Assembly: GCA_019359035.1 (NCBI GenBank) | Contig: JAHHIC010000040.1 | Coordinates: forward strand, 84,478-148,477 | Reading direction: 5' to 3' | DNA from: Scytonematopsis contorta HA4267-MV1 | Lineage (GTDB): Bacteria > Cyanobacteriota > Cyanobacteriia > Cyanobacteriales > Nostocaceae | DNA: 64,000 bases | Shown here: positions 1 to 8,654 of the stretch, one piece after another | How the letters are laid out: each line of letters starts with the position of its first letter | Numbering within the stretch: position 1 is the first letter of the stretch | Notes under the pieces: generated by a model | What the model was told of the DNA's origin: nothing | Databases searched by the model: none | What the model saw: only the letters and a program-made list of their open reading frames with translations | Made by a program: the position numbers and the translations under genes

Positions 1-2
1 AT

Positions 3-74
3 TGGGTTGCGAGTCAAGAAAGTGGAGATGGTGTTGCTGAATTTATTTGGGAGTTTTTAATCAAGGAACAATAA
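3..74 (+). CDS. C-terminal end of an unidentified protein (partial)
   Basis: An open frame enters from the left edge and ends at a TAA at 72-74, giving about 23 residues (…GDGVAEFIWEFLIKEQ). No start lies inside the window. The fragment is too short to assign to a family. It could be a chance open frame, so confidence is low. Confidence 0.3.
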   Translation, partial: WVASQESGDGVAEFIWEFLIKEQ

Positions 75-88
75 TTATTGTGAGGTTC

Positions 89-115
89 TTGTGGGGGTGG
101 GTATCCTTGCCTGTC
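89..115 (-). repeat. Dispersed intergenic repeat (copy 1)
   Basis: On the minus strand this reads as a slightly diverged copy of the sequence at 14168-14195 and 22908-22936 (core GGGCAAGGATGCCCACCCC, then ACAAG). The core is partly palindromic. All copies in the window are intergenic. Confidence 0.6.
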
Positions 116-565
116 AGTTGTGCAAATTAACTGGTACAGTTGGTTATGTGATTGAAAACTGCATAAGCTACTATTAGTTGCACCTATATATACTATTTGA
201 ATTCTCATATTCCATTGGTTAAGCACTTCAACAAAGCACAAGGCATTCTTCTCAGGGTGCAACATTGAAAAATTACAAGGTCACAAAGCCTTACGGACAA
301 TGGCAATTGTATCCACAAACGTAGGAGAATGTTGTATTGACAAGTTTTGTGAGTTCTGAAATGGCGTTTATAATTACTCTGTATAAACTAGTTGTCAAAA
401 AACAGTTCATCCGGTAACATTAGAACTTAGACGTTTTTAAGGAGTTAACACTCAGCATAAAAGTACTAACAGCATTACGTAAAAGGTCTAATGAAAGCTT
501 TTGTTAGCATTAAGATTTTCTCTCCAACGTTTGCTAATGATAGCTTTCAAAAATCTAACCAATTA

Positions 566-594
566 TTGACAAGTGCTAGGGGTGTAAATATCAC
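566..594 (+). promoter_or_regulatory. Putative sigma-70-type promoter
   Basis: A perfect -35 box TTGACA (566-571) is followed after 17 bp by TATCAC (589-594). It lies about 125 bp upstream of the pentapeptide gene and points towards it. The -10 box is weak, so this is a prediction only. Confidence 0.35.
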
Positions 595-720
595 AATTTA
601 TGACAATGCTGGTTAAGCTTAATCAGTCTTGCAGCGCTTTACAAGTCTTTTTCCTTGCTGTTTAGCGGTGGATGAAGCTTGTGCAATTTTCTTTTATCTA
701 AAGTTATTTAGCTTGAGAAA

Positions 721-1563
721 TTGAGATACTTACAAACTGAATCATTAATTTTTTCTGCAATATTTGCGCTTCAAAAATTGCAACCATTATCATTTGCAAT
801 AATGTTGTCGCTAATGTGCGTTAGTTGTTTCCCAATAATTACTTCCGTACGTGCGGATGAGTTGTCAAATATCAGACATTTACAGGAGAAGAAGCGTTGT
901 CCTGGGTGTAATCTTAAGCAAGTTATGCTTAGAGATGCCTATTTAACTGGTGTTGATTTAAGAAAAGCAAATTTGCAAGATTCTGATTTGAGAAACGCCA
1001 ATCTAGCAGGTGCAGATTTACGACGTGCAAATTTTAGAAATGCGGATTTAAGAGGTGCGGATTTGCGAGGTGCGAATTTGCAAGGGGCAAATTTATGGGG
1101 TGCTAATCTTAAAGGTATGAAGATAAATGAAGCCACTAATTTAGATGATAAGTGGATGGAGGTTTATCGGGTAGTAAATCTATTAGGGGAAGTTAAAGAG
1201 CTAAAGGAGATTGAATTAAAAGGAGCAAATTTAAGTTATGTGAATCTTGTTAGTGTCAAATTTCAAAAAGTTGATTTAAGTGGCTCTAACTTATCGGGGG
1301 CAAATCTTCGAGGTGTGAAATTTATTGACACTAATTTGAAAGATGCTAATTTATCGAGTGCAATTTTTACTTCAAGTACAATTTTTAGCGATTGTAATCT
1401 TAGCAATGCTAATCTACAAAATACTGATTTGAGTCAGGTTGTTTTTAATAATGTTAATTTTAAAAAAACTAACTTTAAAGGAGCAGTTTTAGATATAAAC
1501 AAACTACCTTTATCTGCTTTATGCGATGCTACTTTACCAGATGGTAAGAAGCATAAATGTTAA
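721..1563 (+). CDS. Secreted pentapeptide-repeat protein
   Basis: The protein has a hydrophobic N-terminus ending near an A-D-E site (about residue 45), which suggests export. A CPGCNL motif follows, then two blocks of pentapeptide repeats (A[DN]L[RQ]x) at about residues 70-135 and 160-255. A non-repeat spacer of about 25 residues separates the blocks. The repeats should form a right-handed quadrilateral beta-helix. The CxxC-N-L opening is common in cyanobacterial members. The start used is a TTG; an in-frame ATG at 802 would give a shorter leader without positive charges, so TTG is preferred but uncertain. No enzymatic residues are visible. It lies upstream of the CIS flank genes on the same strand, but a functional link is not shown. 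Confidence 0.8.
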   Translation: MRYLQTESLIFSAIFALQKLQPLSFAIMLSLMCVSCFPIITSVRADELSNIRHLQEKKRCPGCNLKQVMLRDAYLTGVDLRKANLQDSDLRNANLAGADLRRANFRNADLRGADLRGANLQGANLWGANLKGMKINEATNLDDKWMEVYRVVNLLGEVKELKEIELKGANLSYVNLVSVKFQKVDLSGSNLSGANLRGVKFIDTNLKDANLSSAIFTSSTIFSDCNLSNANLQNTDLSQVVFNNVNFKKTNFKGAVLDINKLPLSALCDATLPDGKKHKC

Positions 1564-1629
1564 ATAATGCTAATTGGTTAAGTGCTAATTGGTTAAATGA
1601 TTAAGTTAAACTATTAAATTCTTTTCTCT

Positions 1630-2844
1630 ATGACACAAGATTTTTTTCCTTTTCCCTCTGCAGACTCACTTGAGAGGTTGCGTGTTCACGATGATTTGAT
1701 TATCAATGCAGAACGATGGAAGTTTGCCCATAGCTACCACCGTCAACGTCAAAATCTAATTTATCAATCATTGAATCAACCTGGAATAGTAACTGGTTTA
1801 GGTGTCAAAGTAATTGATTCACCAGAAAATGTTTCAGAAGAAGCTAAAAAAAAGCACTGGATAGAGATTCAACCAGGGGTTGCTATTGATATTAATGGAA
1901 ATCCGATTGTTGTAAATAGTTCACTTGAATTATTAGAACGTTGCTATCCAATTGCAGTAGAACCTCCTAAGATAGAAAGTAATATTTACACTACTATATA
2001 TATTTATATTCAGTATAGAGACCCAGACAATTTAGAAGTCAATTTCAATTCAGAAAGAATAGTGGAAGGTGTTAAGATAACAACTAATGGACGTAACCCT
2101 CCTGCTATTGAAAATGGAGAAATTGAACTATGTCGTATTCAGCTTGAATCTGGTTTTCATACATTGAGTAATCCAGAAAATCCATTATCCCCAAAAATCA
2201 ATGAAATAGATTTAACGCACCGTATACAAGCACATTGTAGGTCTCTTGCTCATGTCCGGGTAGGATGTGCTGTGGGTACAGAAAGTCAAGTTTATAAGGG
2301 TTTTCGGGCTTTAATTAACTCATTAGATGGTTTATTTAATACTCTACAAGGAAATGTTTATGAAGAGGATATTAATCTTAAAAATATTAATTTAAATGCT
2401 AAATTTGATTTACTTTATTTTTCAATAGAGACTTTTTCTCAGTTGAGACAAGGTAATGTTGAACTCGATGTTGTAAAGGATTTTTTGAATAATGGTGGTA
2501 CTTTGATAATTGAAGTAGATGCCTTTAACTCTGATTTAGAGAAAACTTTGGAACAAGACTTATTATCTTCTGAAGTTTTTATTCACTGGCATGATTTTGA
2601 AAATCATAACTTTCAACTATTAAAGTATCCTTTTTTGTTTACAAGTTTACCTATTTTTTATTGCCAAGGAATTGAAATCAAACTATCTCAAAAAGGTCAA
2701 ATTATTTTGATTACAGAGCGATTCCTTTATGCTTGTAGTGGTATTAATCTAAGTCGTAATGATATTCGCGTAGCTCATGAATTAGGCATTAACTTATTAT
2801 ATCTTGCTTGGCAAAGAAGGCATTTGCATGAACTAATGAAATGA
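1630..2844 (+). CDS. CIS-flanking protein with DUF4159-like domain
   Basis: This is a 404-residue soluble protein. The N-terminal part (about 15-60) contains a distinctive W..AH.YHRQRQN..YQSL run ending in a GIVTGLGV turn. The middle (about 65-200) is beta-rich, and residues about 255-330 (DLLYFSIETFSQL, then FLNNGGTLIIEVD) resemble the glutamine-amidotransferase-like DUF4159 fold. No signal peptide or membrane segment is visible. It precedes two membrane-anchored Ig-domain proteins by 46 bp and is probably in the same transcript. Its position beside the CIS genes suggests an accessory or anchoring role; that is inference, and I do not know a function for it. Confidence 0.65.
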   Translation: MTQDFFPFPSADSLERLRVHDDLIINAERWKFAHSYHRQRQNLIYQSLNQPGIVTGLGVKVIDSPENVSEEAKKKHWIEIQPGVAIDINGNPIVVNSSLELLERCYPIAVEPPKIESNIYTTIYIYIQYRDPDNLEVNFNSERIVEGVKITTNGRNPPAIENGEIELCRIQLESGFHTLSNPENPLSPKINEIDLTHRIQAHCRSLAHVRVGCAVGTESQVYKGFRALINSLDGLFNTLQGNVYEEDINLKNINLNAKFDLLYFSIETFSQLRQGNVELDVVKDFLNNGGTLIIEVDAFNSDLEKTLEQDLLSSEVFIHWHDFENHNFQLLKYPFLFTSLPIFYCQGIEIKLSQKGQIILITERFLYACSGINLSRNDIRVAHELGINLLYLAWQRRHLHELMK

Positions 2845-2890
2845 TTTTAGCCCACAACTGATTTCTGAAATTTTGTATTAAAAGGGAACT

Positions 2891-5374
2891 ATGTCTAATT
2901 TAGTGCGAGTAAATGTTTCAAAGCAAAAGCTAATTTTAGATAACTTATCTGACCGTGAGTTTGAAGTTACTGTCACAAATCTCAGCGATAAATTTGCTAG
3001 TTTTGAAATTGAGCTTGAAACTAAATTTGATGTAATCCCTAGCTTAAACGGTACTAATAATGGTAGCAGTAGCGATTTTAACACAAAATGGTATAGTGTT
3101 GAGCCAGAAATTTGTTCAAAGTTACAGCCTGGTGATAACCACTGCTTCCGTGTTGTTGTAAATGAGGCACCAGTTCCTGCCTATGATAAAACTATTGAGT
3201 TATTGATAAAGGTATTTTCGATTGAGTATGAGCATTTATCTAATTCTTCAACGATTCTATTAGACATAAAACAACCACAAGAGCCTTTAAATATATATTT
3301 ACCATATAAAGAGATTAAAGCATATCCTGGTGATGATGTTGATATTCCTGTAGTTGTGAGTAATTCTAGCTCTAATTTCCAGGAAATTGATGTTATATTG
3401 CAGGTTGAGAATGAAGATTGGCATAATAAAAGCGTTGTTAAGGGTGTGTCACTAACAAATGGGCAGTCAAAAGAAGTTATACTACAACTGAAATTACCTA
3501 ATCCAATTAAAACTGATATAACTTTTTCTAATTTTCTGGTTTCAGTGAGATATAAATCTCAAGATAATGATAGTGCTTCTGATAAAGGAGCAATAAATAT
3601 TTTACCTTACGGAGAAGTAGTATTAGAGTTTCCTATAATCAAACAAATAATAACTGGTGGTTTTAGCAAACTATTTAAAATTTTTCAAAAAGATAATATT
3701 TCTTCCGTTGAGTATCAGGTAAAGCTAGAAAACAAAAGCAATCTTGAACAGGAAGTAAAGTTTGAATTTGCAAGTAATTATCATAACAATCAAACATTAG
3801 CACGTCAGCCAGAAATTAAGCAACCTATTAAATTAGGTTATGCTAGTAATGGGAGCTTAAATAATAAAGTAGAAGAAAAAATTACAGTTACTCACCCTCA
3901 ACATTTATGGGGTGGTATGCGTAAGTTATTTATTAAAGTTAGCCCAATCATTACGAATCCAAAGACTGGTAAAGTTACTAAACAAATCCAAGCTCAACCA
4001 AATACCCAAATTTTAGAATTAATTATATATCCGATAATACCTTTATGGTTAATAGTTGCTAGTGGATTATTGGGTGTTTTTCTACTGTGGTTTTTGTATC
4101 CGCGTCGAAGTCTTCATAATGCACCCATATATTCGGTGCGATTGATTGGTAATGCTGGCACAGTTATTAGTGGCTCTAGCGATACTAATATCCGTCGTTG
4201 GCAAGTTAGTAATTGCCACTGGTTCAAAGCTGATTGTTCTCTACAAAATCAGGGAGAAATTACTAATATAGAAAGTAACCCAACATCAGAAATATCAAGG
4301 CAACCAATTCGAGTGATTCGGGAAATTCCAGAATACGAAGGGCAAATAGCTGCTGGTTTGGAAGATGGTATAATTCAAATTTGGCAGGTTTCGCCGCCGA
4401 AATCAATAAGTAGTGTAAACGAAAAAACTAATGACCGTGTTTTTGATTTGAATTTTACGAGAGATTCAAAGTATTTATTCAGTGGTCATGGTAGTGGTAA
4501 ATTACGCCAATGGGATGTTAATAGGCTATTGGTTCAACCTAATGACAGTATAAACCAGCAGCGTCCTTTACAGGAAGTGTACTTTAATGCAGCTATTTCA
4601 TCTTTGGCTGTTGTTAAAAAGATAGATAATCCTCGTAATCAAATGACAAACAGTGTAAATACAATAAAACCAAAAACAAGTATTAATCCACAAAATAGTA
4701 AAAAGACATTTACACTACCTGTTCAGCAAAGTAATAATCTTACAGATGCTTATTTAGTAGCTGTTGGAGGACAATATAATAAACTTGGCTTTTGGAAGTC
4801 AAATACAAAATTTTTCTACCGCGTTGATTATAAATACAGTGATGGTAAAAATCAGCAGAAGTCTATTTTTGGTTCTAATGATTATATTAACACGCTATCT
4901 ATACCGTCTAATGCAAATTTGAGCCAGCTTAAGTTATTAGTGACGGGTGATAATAAAGGGTTTATTACTTTATGGGATTTGACAAAAATTATTGGATGCA
5001 TTGATAAACAATCGAAGTCTTGTCACAATCCCATATTAAACCAATGGTCACACGGGGATAATTTTCCAAGCGTTTACTCGGTATCTATGCCTGAATTTAA
5101 TGAAAATAGCAAAGATAACAACAATAATAGTTGTTATATTGCCAGTGCAGGAAGTGACGGACGAGTAGTACTCTGGGGAATTAATCGAAGTAAAAAAGCA
5201 AAACAGCTTCAAGAATATTTCCAACCTGGTGATGACAGCAGAAAAGCTCGCAGTGTTGATATCAAAAGAAATGTTGATATTAATAATCGGGCAGGTGTAG
5301 TTCTTATTTCGGCAGCGCAAGGTAATCAAGTTTCAGTATATCGCTATCAGGAGCAACCAAATGACTGCAAATAA
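2891..5374 (+). CDS. Membrane protein with Ig-like domains and C-terminal WD40 propeller
   Basis: Residues 1-375 are beta-rich tandem domains of the NEW3/COG1470 kind, with VxNxS-type strands and motifs such as AYPGDDVDIPVVV. A single transmembrane helix follows at about 379-401, flanked by RR on its C-terminal side. Residues about 410-825 are WD40-like repeats with recognisable blades (SGSSDTNIRRWQV, AGLEDGIIQIWQV, SGHGSGKLRQWDV, TGDNKGFITLWDL, SAGSDGRVVLWGI). There is no cleavable signal, so topology is unclear; positive residues after the helix would put the propeller in the cytoplasm. It overlaps the next gene by 14 bp, so the two are translationally coupled. It is a candidate scaffold that ties the CIS to a membrane (inference). 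Confidence 0.75.
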   Translation: MSNLVRVNVSKQKLILDNLSDREFEVTVTNLSDKFASFEIELETKFDVIPSLNGTNNGSSSDFNTKWYSVEPEICSKLQPGDNHCFRVVVNEAPVPAYDKTIELLIKVFSIEYEHLSNSSTILLDIKQPQEPLNIYLPYKEIKAYPGDDVDIPVVVSNSSSNFQEIDVILQVENEDWHNKSVVKGVSLTNGQSKEVILQLKLPNPIKTDITFSNFLVSVRYKSQDNDSASDKGAINILPYGEVVLEFPIIKQIITGGFSKLFKIFQKDNISSVEYQVKLENKSNLEQEVKFEFASNYHNNQTLARQPEIKQPIKLGYASNGSLNNKVEEKITVTHPQHLWGGMRKLFIKVSPIITNPKTGKVTKQIQAQPNTQILELIIYPIIPLWLIVASGLLGVFLLWFLYPRRSLHNAPIYSVRLIGNAGTVISGSSDTNIRRWQVSNCHWFKADCSLQNQGEITNIESNPTSEISRQPIRVIREIPEYEGQIAAGLEDGIIQIWQVSPPKSISSVNEKTNDRVFDLNFTRDSKYLFSGHGSGKLRQWDVNRLLVQPNDSINQQRPLQEVYFNAAISSLAVVKKIDNPRNQMTNSVNTIKPKTSINPQNSKKTFTLPVQQSNNLTDAYLVAVGGQYNKLGFWKSNTKFFYRVDYKYSDGKNQQKSIFGSNDYINTLSIPSNANLSQLKLLVTGDNKGFITLWDLTKIIGCIDKQSKSCHNPILNQWSHGDNFPSVYSVSMPEFNENSKDNNNNSCYIASAGSDGRVVLWGINRSKKAKQLQEYFQPGDDSRKARSVDIKRNVDINNRAGVVLISAAQGNQVSVYRYQEQPNDCK

Positions 5375-8300
5375 TATTCGCCAAAACACCATATTAATTG
5401 ATGTTCAGGGTAGACAACCGAATGCAGAACCTGGAAGTATATATGAACGAGTTATCACTGTCCAAAATCGAGATAGTAAACAGGTCGATTTATTTCTTTG
5501 GCTATCGACATCTAAAGGTAAAGACCAAGAAGTGTTGCGCTGGTATAACCTGGAAGCTGTAGATGCAGATTTTAGCAATAAGAATGAAATTTCACTCAAA
5601 CTGAAATCTGGAGAATCAAAGCGCGTTTATTTAAATTTTAAAATACCTTTAACAGCAGAACCAGGTATATATAATTACGAAGTTTGCGTGCGAAGTTCTA
5701 TCTCCAGTGAACCTGTTTGTCGGCATCAGCAATTGAATATACCATATTCTAAGTATTACTGGGAATATGTAACCGAACCAGAGTTTAGTATTACTCCTGC
5801 AAGCAGTTCTGAAAATCCTCAAGTTATTAATCCCGGAGAAAGCTCAACTTTTGATATCAAAGTCAAGAATCGTTCCAATTCTGTAGATAATTTTACTGTT
5901 GTTCTACCTGAATTAAGCGAAGATTTCAACTGCTATCTTGATTATCCAGACAGTAATCCCGTGGATGGGTTGCGATTAAACCCAGGAGATGAGGGTGTTA
6001 TCAAGCTTTTATTACAGCCAAAGCCAAAAAAGAAACTCCCCCCAGGGCAATATTTTTCCACATTGCGTCTCAAATCACGGAAGTCAAAAAACACTGTATT
6101 GGGTGCTATCTATCTTAATATTCCTGTGGATGGTAGTTTGACTATAGATTTCTCTCCTCCCTCGCATAAAATCCCTTCACCAACGGAAACCTTTGAGTTA
6201 AAAATTCATAACAGTGGAAATATTCAGCGTCGTATCAAATTTTCAGCCAAGGACGATGAAAACCTATTTAAATATAAATTTGAACCCGCGAACTTATTAC
6301 TTGAGGCAAATGAAGAAAAAGTTGTTATCTTAATTCCCCAAGCTAACTATACTTCATTTACTAAGCGTTCTTGGAAAGGCGAGGAAATTCAAGTACCTTT
6401 TCAAGTTGACATTGCTAATATTACAGATAATACTACAGAGTTAGATACTAATTTATACTTGCCAGAGAATCCTTCTGGTTTAATTGTCTGGAAACCTCAT
6501 CCATCGTGGTATAACTGGTTCTTAAATCGACTTAATACAATCCTGTTTTTACTTGCTTTTTTAGCACTTGGTTTAACACTTGGTTATTTTAGTGTAATAT
6601 TAGTGCATAATTTGATATGGAAGTATGTTGTTAAACCAAGTTTACAACCCAAAGTTACAGAATTGGTCGCGACAGAAAAATCCTACCAAGCAGGACAAGG
6701 TGATGGAATTAGACTCAATTGGGAAATTAAAGATTTCGGGGAATTGGGTAAAGTAGAAGTTTATCGTTCGCGTAATGAAATTACTGTTTTAACTCATAGA
6801 CAATTGTTTGCTACTAAATATGACAAAGGAGGGATAAAAATTAGTGAGGAATTACAAAAATATAATAGTAGTATCAATAATATTGAAGATAATTATTTTG
6901 TGAGGCAGTCGAAACTTGTCGAAAAAAATAATTCTAATAAGTTGCCTCCGTTCACAAAACTACCCACTCCACAAGACGAATGTAGCAAGACAAATATTAT
7001 AGATGTTAGTAAATTTTTTGATTGTAATCTGGTTAAACCACTGCAAAAAAATTTACAACCTGTATTAAAAGAATTGCAAAGAAATGTTTTATCACCTGTG
7101 TCTAATATGACAGCAGAGGAATCACATAAAAAGCAAAAATATATAGATATAGTAAGTATACCCCCGCAATTTGAACAAAAAGTACTAGGAAATACAGAAG
7201 TCTTAGAAGAAGGCAAAGAGATTGGCTTTTGTAAACTAAAAACGGTTCCCCTTGACAAGTCACCCCTTCACTATTTTTGGAAAGTAATTTACGACTATAA
7301 ACAAGAAATGAAGGTTTATAAAAAATACGAAGGTCAAGTATTACGGTGCAGTAATATGCTTGCTGCCAGATTTCAGCCAACTAATTCACCGAGTGTACCT
7401 AGTTTAGCTAATTTACCCACTACAGTTTTACTGCAACCCCAAATTCAACAAACCTTACGGAAAAATAGGTTTAAGGATGAAGGGAATTATGAGTTTGAAA
7501 TTAAATTATCTACCGAACAAAATACTGATATTGTATCCGCATCGAAAACAATCAAAGATATAAAGGTTACACCCGCACCACCACCTCCACCACCTCCCCC
7601 TGAGCCACCTTTACCACAACCAGAAATTCAAGTTTTTGCTCCTCTACTACCTATTTATAGACAACTCGACATAGCGAACATTAGTAATAAAGCAAACAAA
7701 GTCCAGGATAATTCATCTCCGCAGCTTCCGAAACCACCAGTCAAAGTCAATTGGGTAATTACTAATCCTAAAAACATTTCTCGCTTAGAAGTGACTGTTG
7801 TCTTTTTTGGGTTGGACGGTAAAACTCAAAAGATAGAAATAAAACCTTACTCATTTCTGTCTCCAAACAAACCTACCACTTCTACTAACAAAATTTCAGA
7901 CCTTTTTGTATGGCAAGTTCCTTCTAACTTACCCTGTCGTTTACTAGACAATCAAAGACTTTTAACCTGTGACAATATTCCTATTAATGCTAATGCTCCA
8001 GGGCAATACAAATTAACCCTTACTGCGTTTCCTATTATTGGTAAACGCGCAAAAGAGCTTAAGTCAGTAAGCAAAACAATTGAAGCAGTCAATATCAAAC
8101 CATCATTACCACAAATACAAAACTTCAAAGTCAATGGTTTAGATGTATTGAAAAATCCCAACCAGATACTGACAGTTGAACCAGGTAAAAACCCTTCAGA
8201 TGTTGATATTTCGTGGCAAGTTAAAAATCCTGAGCAAATGACTGTTGAATTGTTACCAGCACCTGGTGTATTACCTGCTTCAATGAATAAAATGCAATAC

Positions 8301-8543
8301 AAACTTAGTCCCAATCCAGGTAGTACACCAATTACTCTCAAAGTTACTAACCAAGCTGGGGAATCGGTAACTCAAACGGTAATGTTACAAACTGCTGTAA
8401 ATGTACCACCTCAAATCAAGCCTGGTACTGTTCCACTGTTGCCACCACCCCCACCACCTGTTGATGGTGCTAAGCCAAGTTCCAATGTTCCTTTGAATCC
8501 TGAAGATTTGCCTCCTTTTGAATTGCCACCGAAATCTAATTAA
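5361..8543 (+). CDS. Large membrane protein with tandem Ig-like domains and Pro-rich linker
   Basis: This 1060-residue protein starts inside the end of the WD40 gene. Residues 1-380 form several Ig-like/NEW3-type domains (for example INPGESSTFDIKVKNRS and LNPGDEGVIKLLL). One strong transmembrane helix lies at about 392-418. The C-terminal 640 residues contain further beta domains split by a polyproline stretch (about 737-755) and a second Pro-rich tail. The domain style matches its upstream partner, so the pair may form one membrane complex. It ends just before a palindromic terminator. A link to the CIS is supported only by proximity. Confidence 0.7.
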   Translation: MTANNIRQNTILIDVQGRQPNAEPGSIYERVITVQNRDSKQVDLFLWLSTSKGKDQEVLRWYNLEAVDADFSNKNEISLKLKSGESKRVYLNFKIPLTAEPGIYNYEVCVRSSISSEPVCRHQQLNIPYSKYYWEYVTEPEFSITPASSSENPQVINPGESSTFDIKVKNRSNSVDNFTVVLPELSEDFNCYLDYPDSNPVDGLRLNPGDEGVIKLLLQPKPKKKLPPGQYFSTLRLKSRKSKNTVLGAIYLNIPVDGSLTIDFSPPSHKIPSPTETFELKIHNSGNIQRRIKFSAKDDENLFKYKFEPANLLLEANEEKVVILIPQANYTSFTKRSWKGEEIQVPFQVDIANITDNTTELDTNLYLPENPSGLIVWKPHPSWYNWFLNRLNTILFLLAFLALGLTLGYFSVILVHNLIWKYVVKPSLQPKVTELVATEKSYQAGQGDGIRLNWEIKDFGELGKVEVYRSRNEITVLTHRQLFATKYDKGGIKISEELQKYNSSINNIEDNYFVRQSKLVEKNNSNKLPPFTKLPTPQDECSKTNIIDVSKFFDCNLVKPLQKNLQPVLKELQRNVLSPVSNMTAEESHKKQKYIDIVSIPPQFEQKVLGNTEVLEEGKEIGFCKLKTVPLDKSPLHYFWKVIYDYKQEMKVYKKYEGQVLRCSNMLAARFQPTNSPSVPSLANLPTTVLLQPQIQQTLRKNRFKDEGNYEFEIKLSTEQNTDIVSASKTIKDIKVTPAPPPPPPPPEPPLPQPEIQVFAPLLPIYRQLDIANISNKANKVQDNSSPQLPKPPVKVNWVITNPKNISRLEVTVVFFGLDGKTQKIEIKPYSFLSPNKPTTSTNKISDLFVWQVPSNLPCRLLDNQRLLTCDNIPINANAPGQYKLTLTAFPIIGKRAKELKSVSKTIEAVNIKPSLPQIQNFKVNGLDVLKNPNQILTVEPGKNPSDVDISWQVKNPEQMTVELLPAPGVLPASMNKMQYKLSPNPGSTPITLKVTNQAGESVTQTVMLQTAVNVPPQIKPGTVPLLPPPPPPVDGAKPSSNVPLNPEDLPPFELPPKSN

Positions 8544-8544
8544 A

Positions 8545-8624
8545 GTAGAGACGCAAAATATTTTGTATGTATGCAAAATATTGTCTAGAGACGCGAAAGA
8601 TTTTGTAGAGACGCGAAAGATTTT
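8545..8624 (+). repeat. Tandem direct repeats (TAGAGACGCGAAAGATTTTG)
   Basis: Four imperfect units beginning with TAGAGACGC occur in the gap between two convergent genes; the last two full units are identical at 20 bp. They run straight into the palindrome at 8625-8652, which begins with the same GTAGAGAC word. The array is non-coding. Confidence 0.7.
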
Positions 8625-8652
8625 GTAGAGACCGTAAATTTACGGTCTCTAC
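8625..8652. terminator. Perfect 28-bp palindrome, probable bidirectional terminator
   Basis: A 14-bp arm (GTAGAGACCGTAAA) is followed directly by its exact reverse complement. It sits between the 3' ends of a plus-strand and a minus-strand gene, with T-runs on the left side. The position and symmetry fit a shared terminator for convergent transcripts. It may also be the end of a repeat element, since the arm repeats the neighbouring direct-repeat word. Confidence 0.55.
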
Positions 8653-8654
8653 AT

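Larger units (their letters stand above)
75..720. other. Intergenic region, 646 bp
   Basis: No convincing gene was found on either strand. The stretch holds one copy of the dispersed GGGCAAGGATGCCC-type repeat near its left end and a plausible promoter near 566-594. The rest is A+T-rich sequence with stops in all frames. Confidence 0.5.

Noticed and set aside
939..1136. Minus-strand open frame opposite the pentapeptide gene
   Set aside because: It is a low-complexity mirror of the regular A[DN]L repeats on the plus strand and has no ribosome-binding site.
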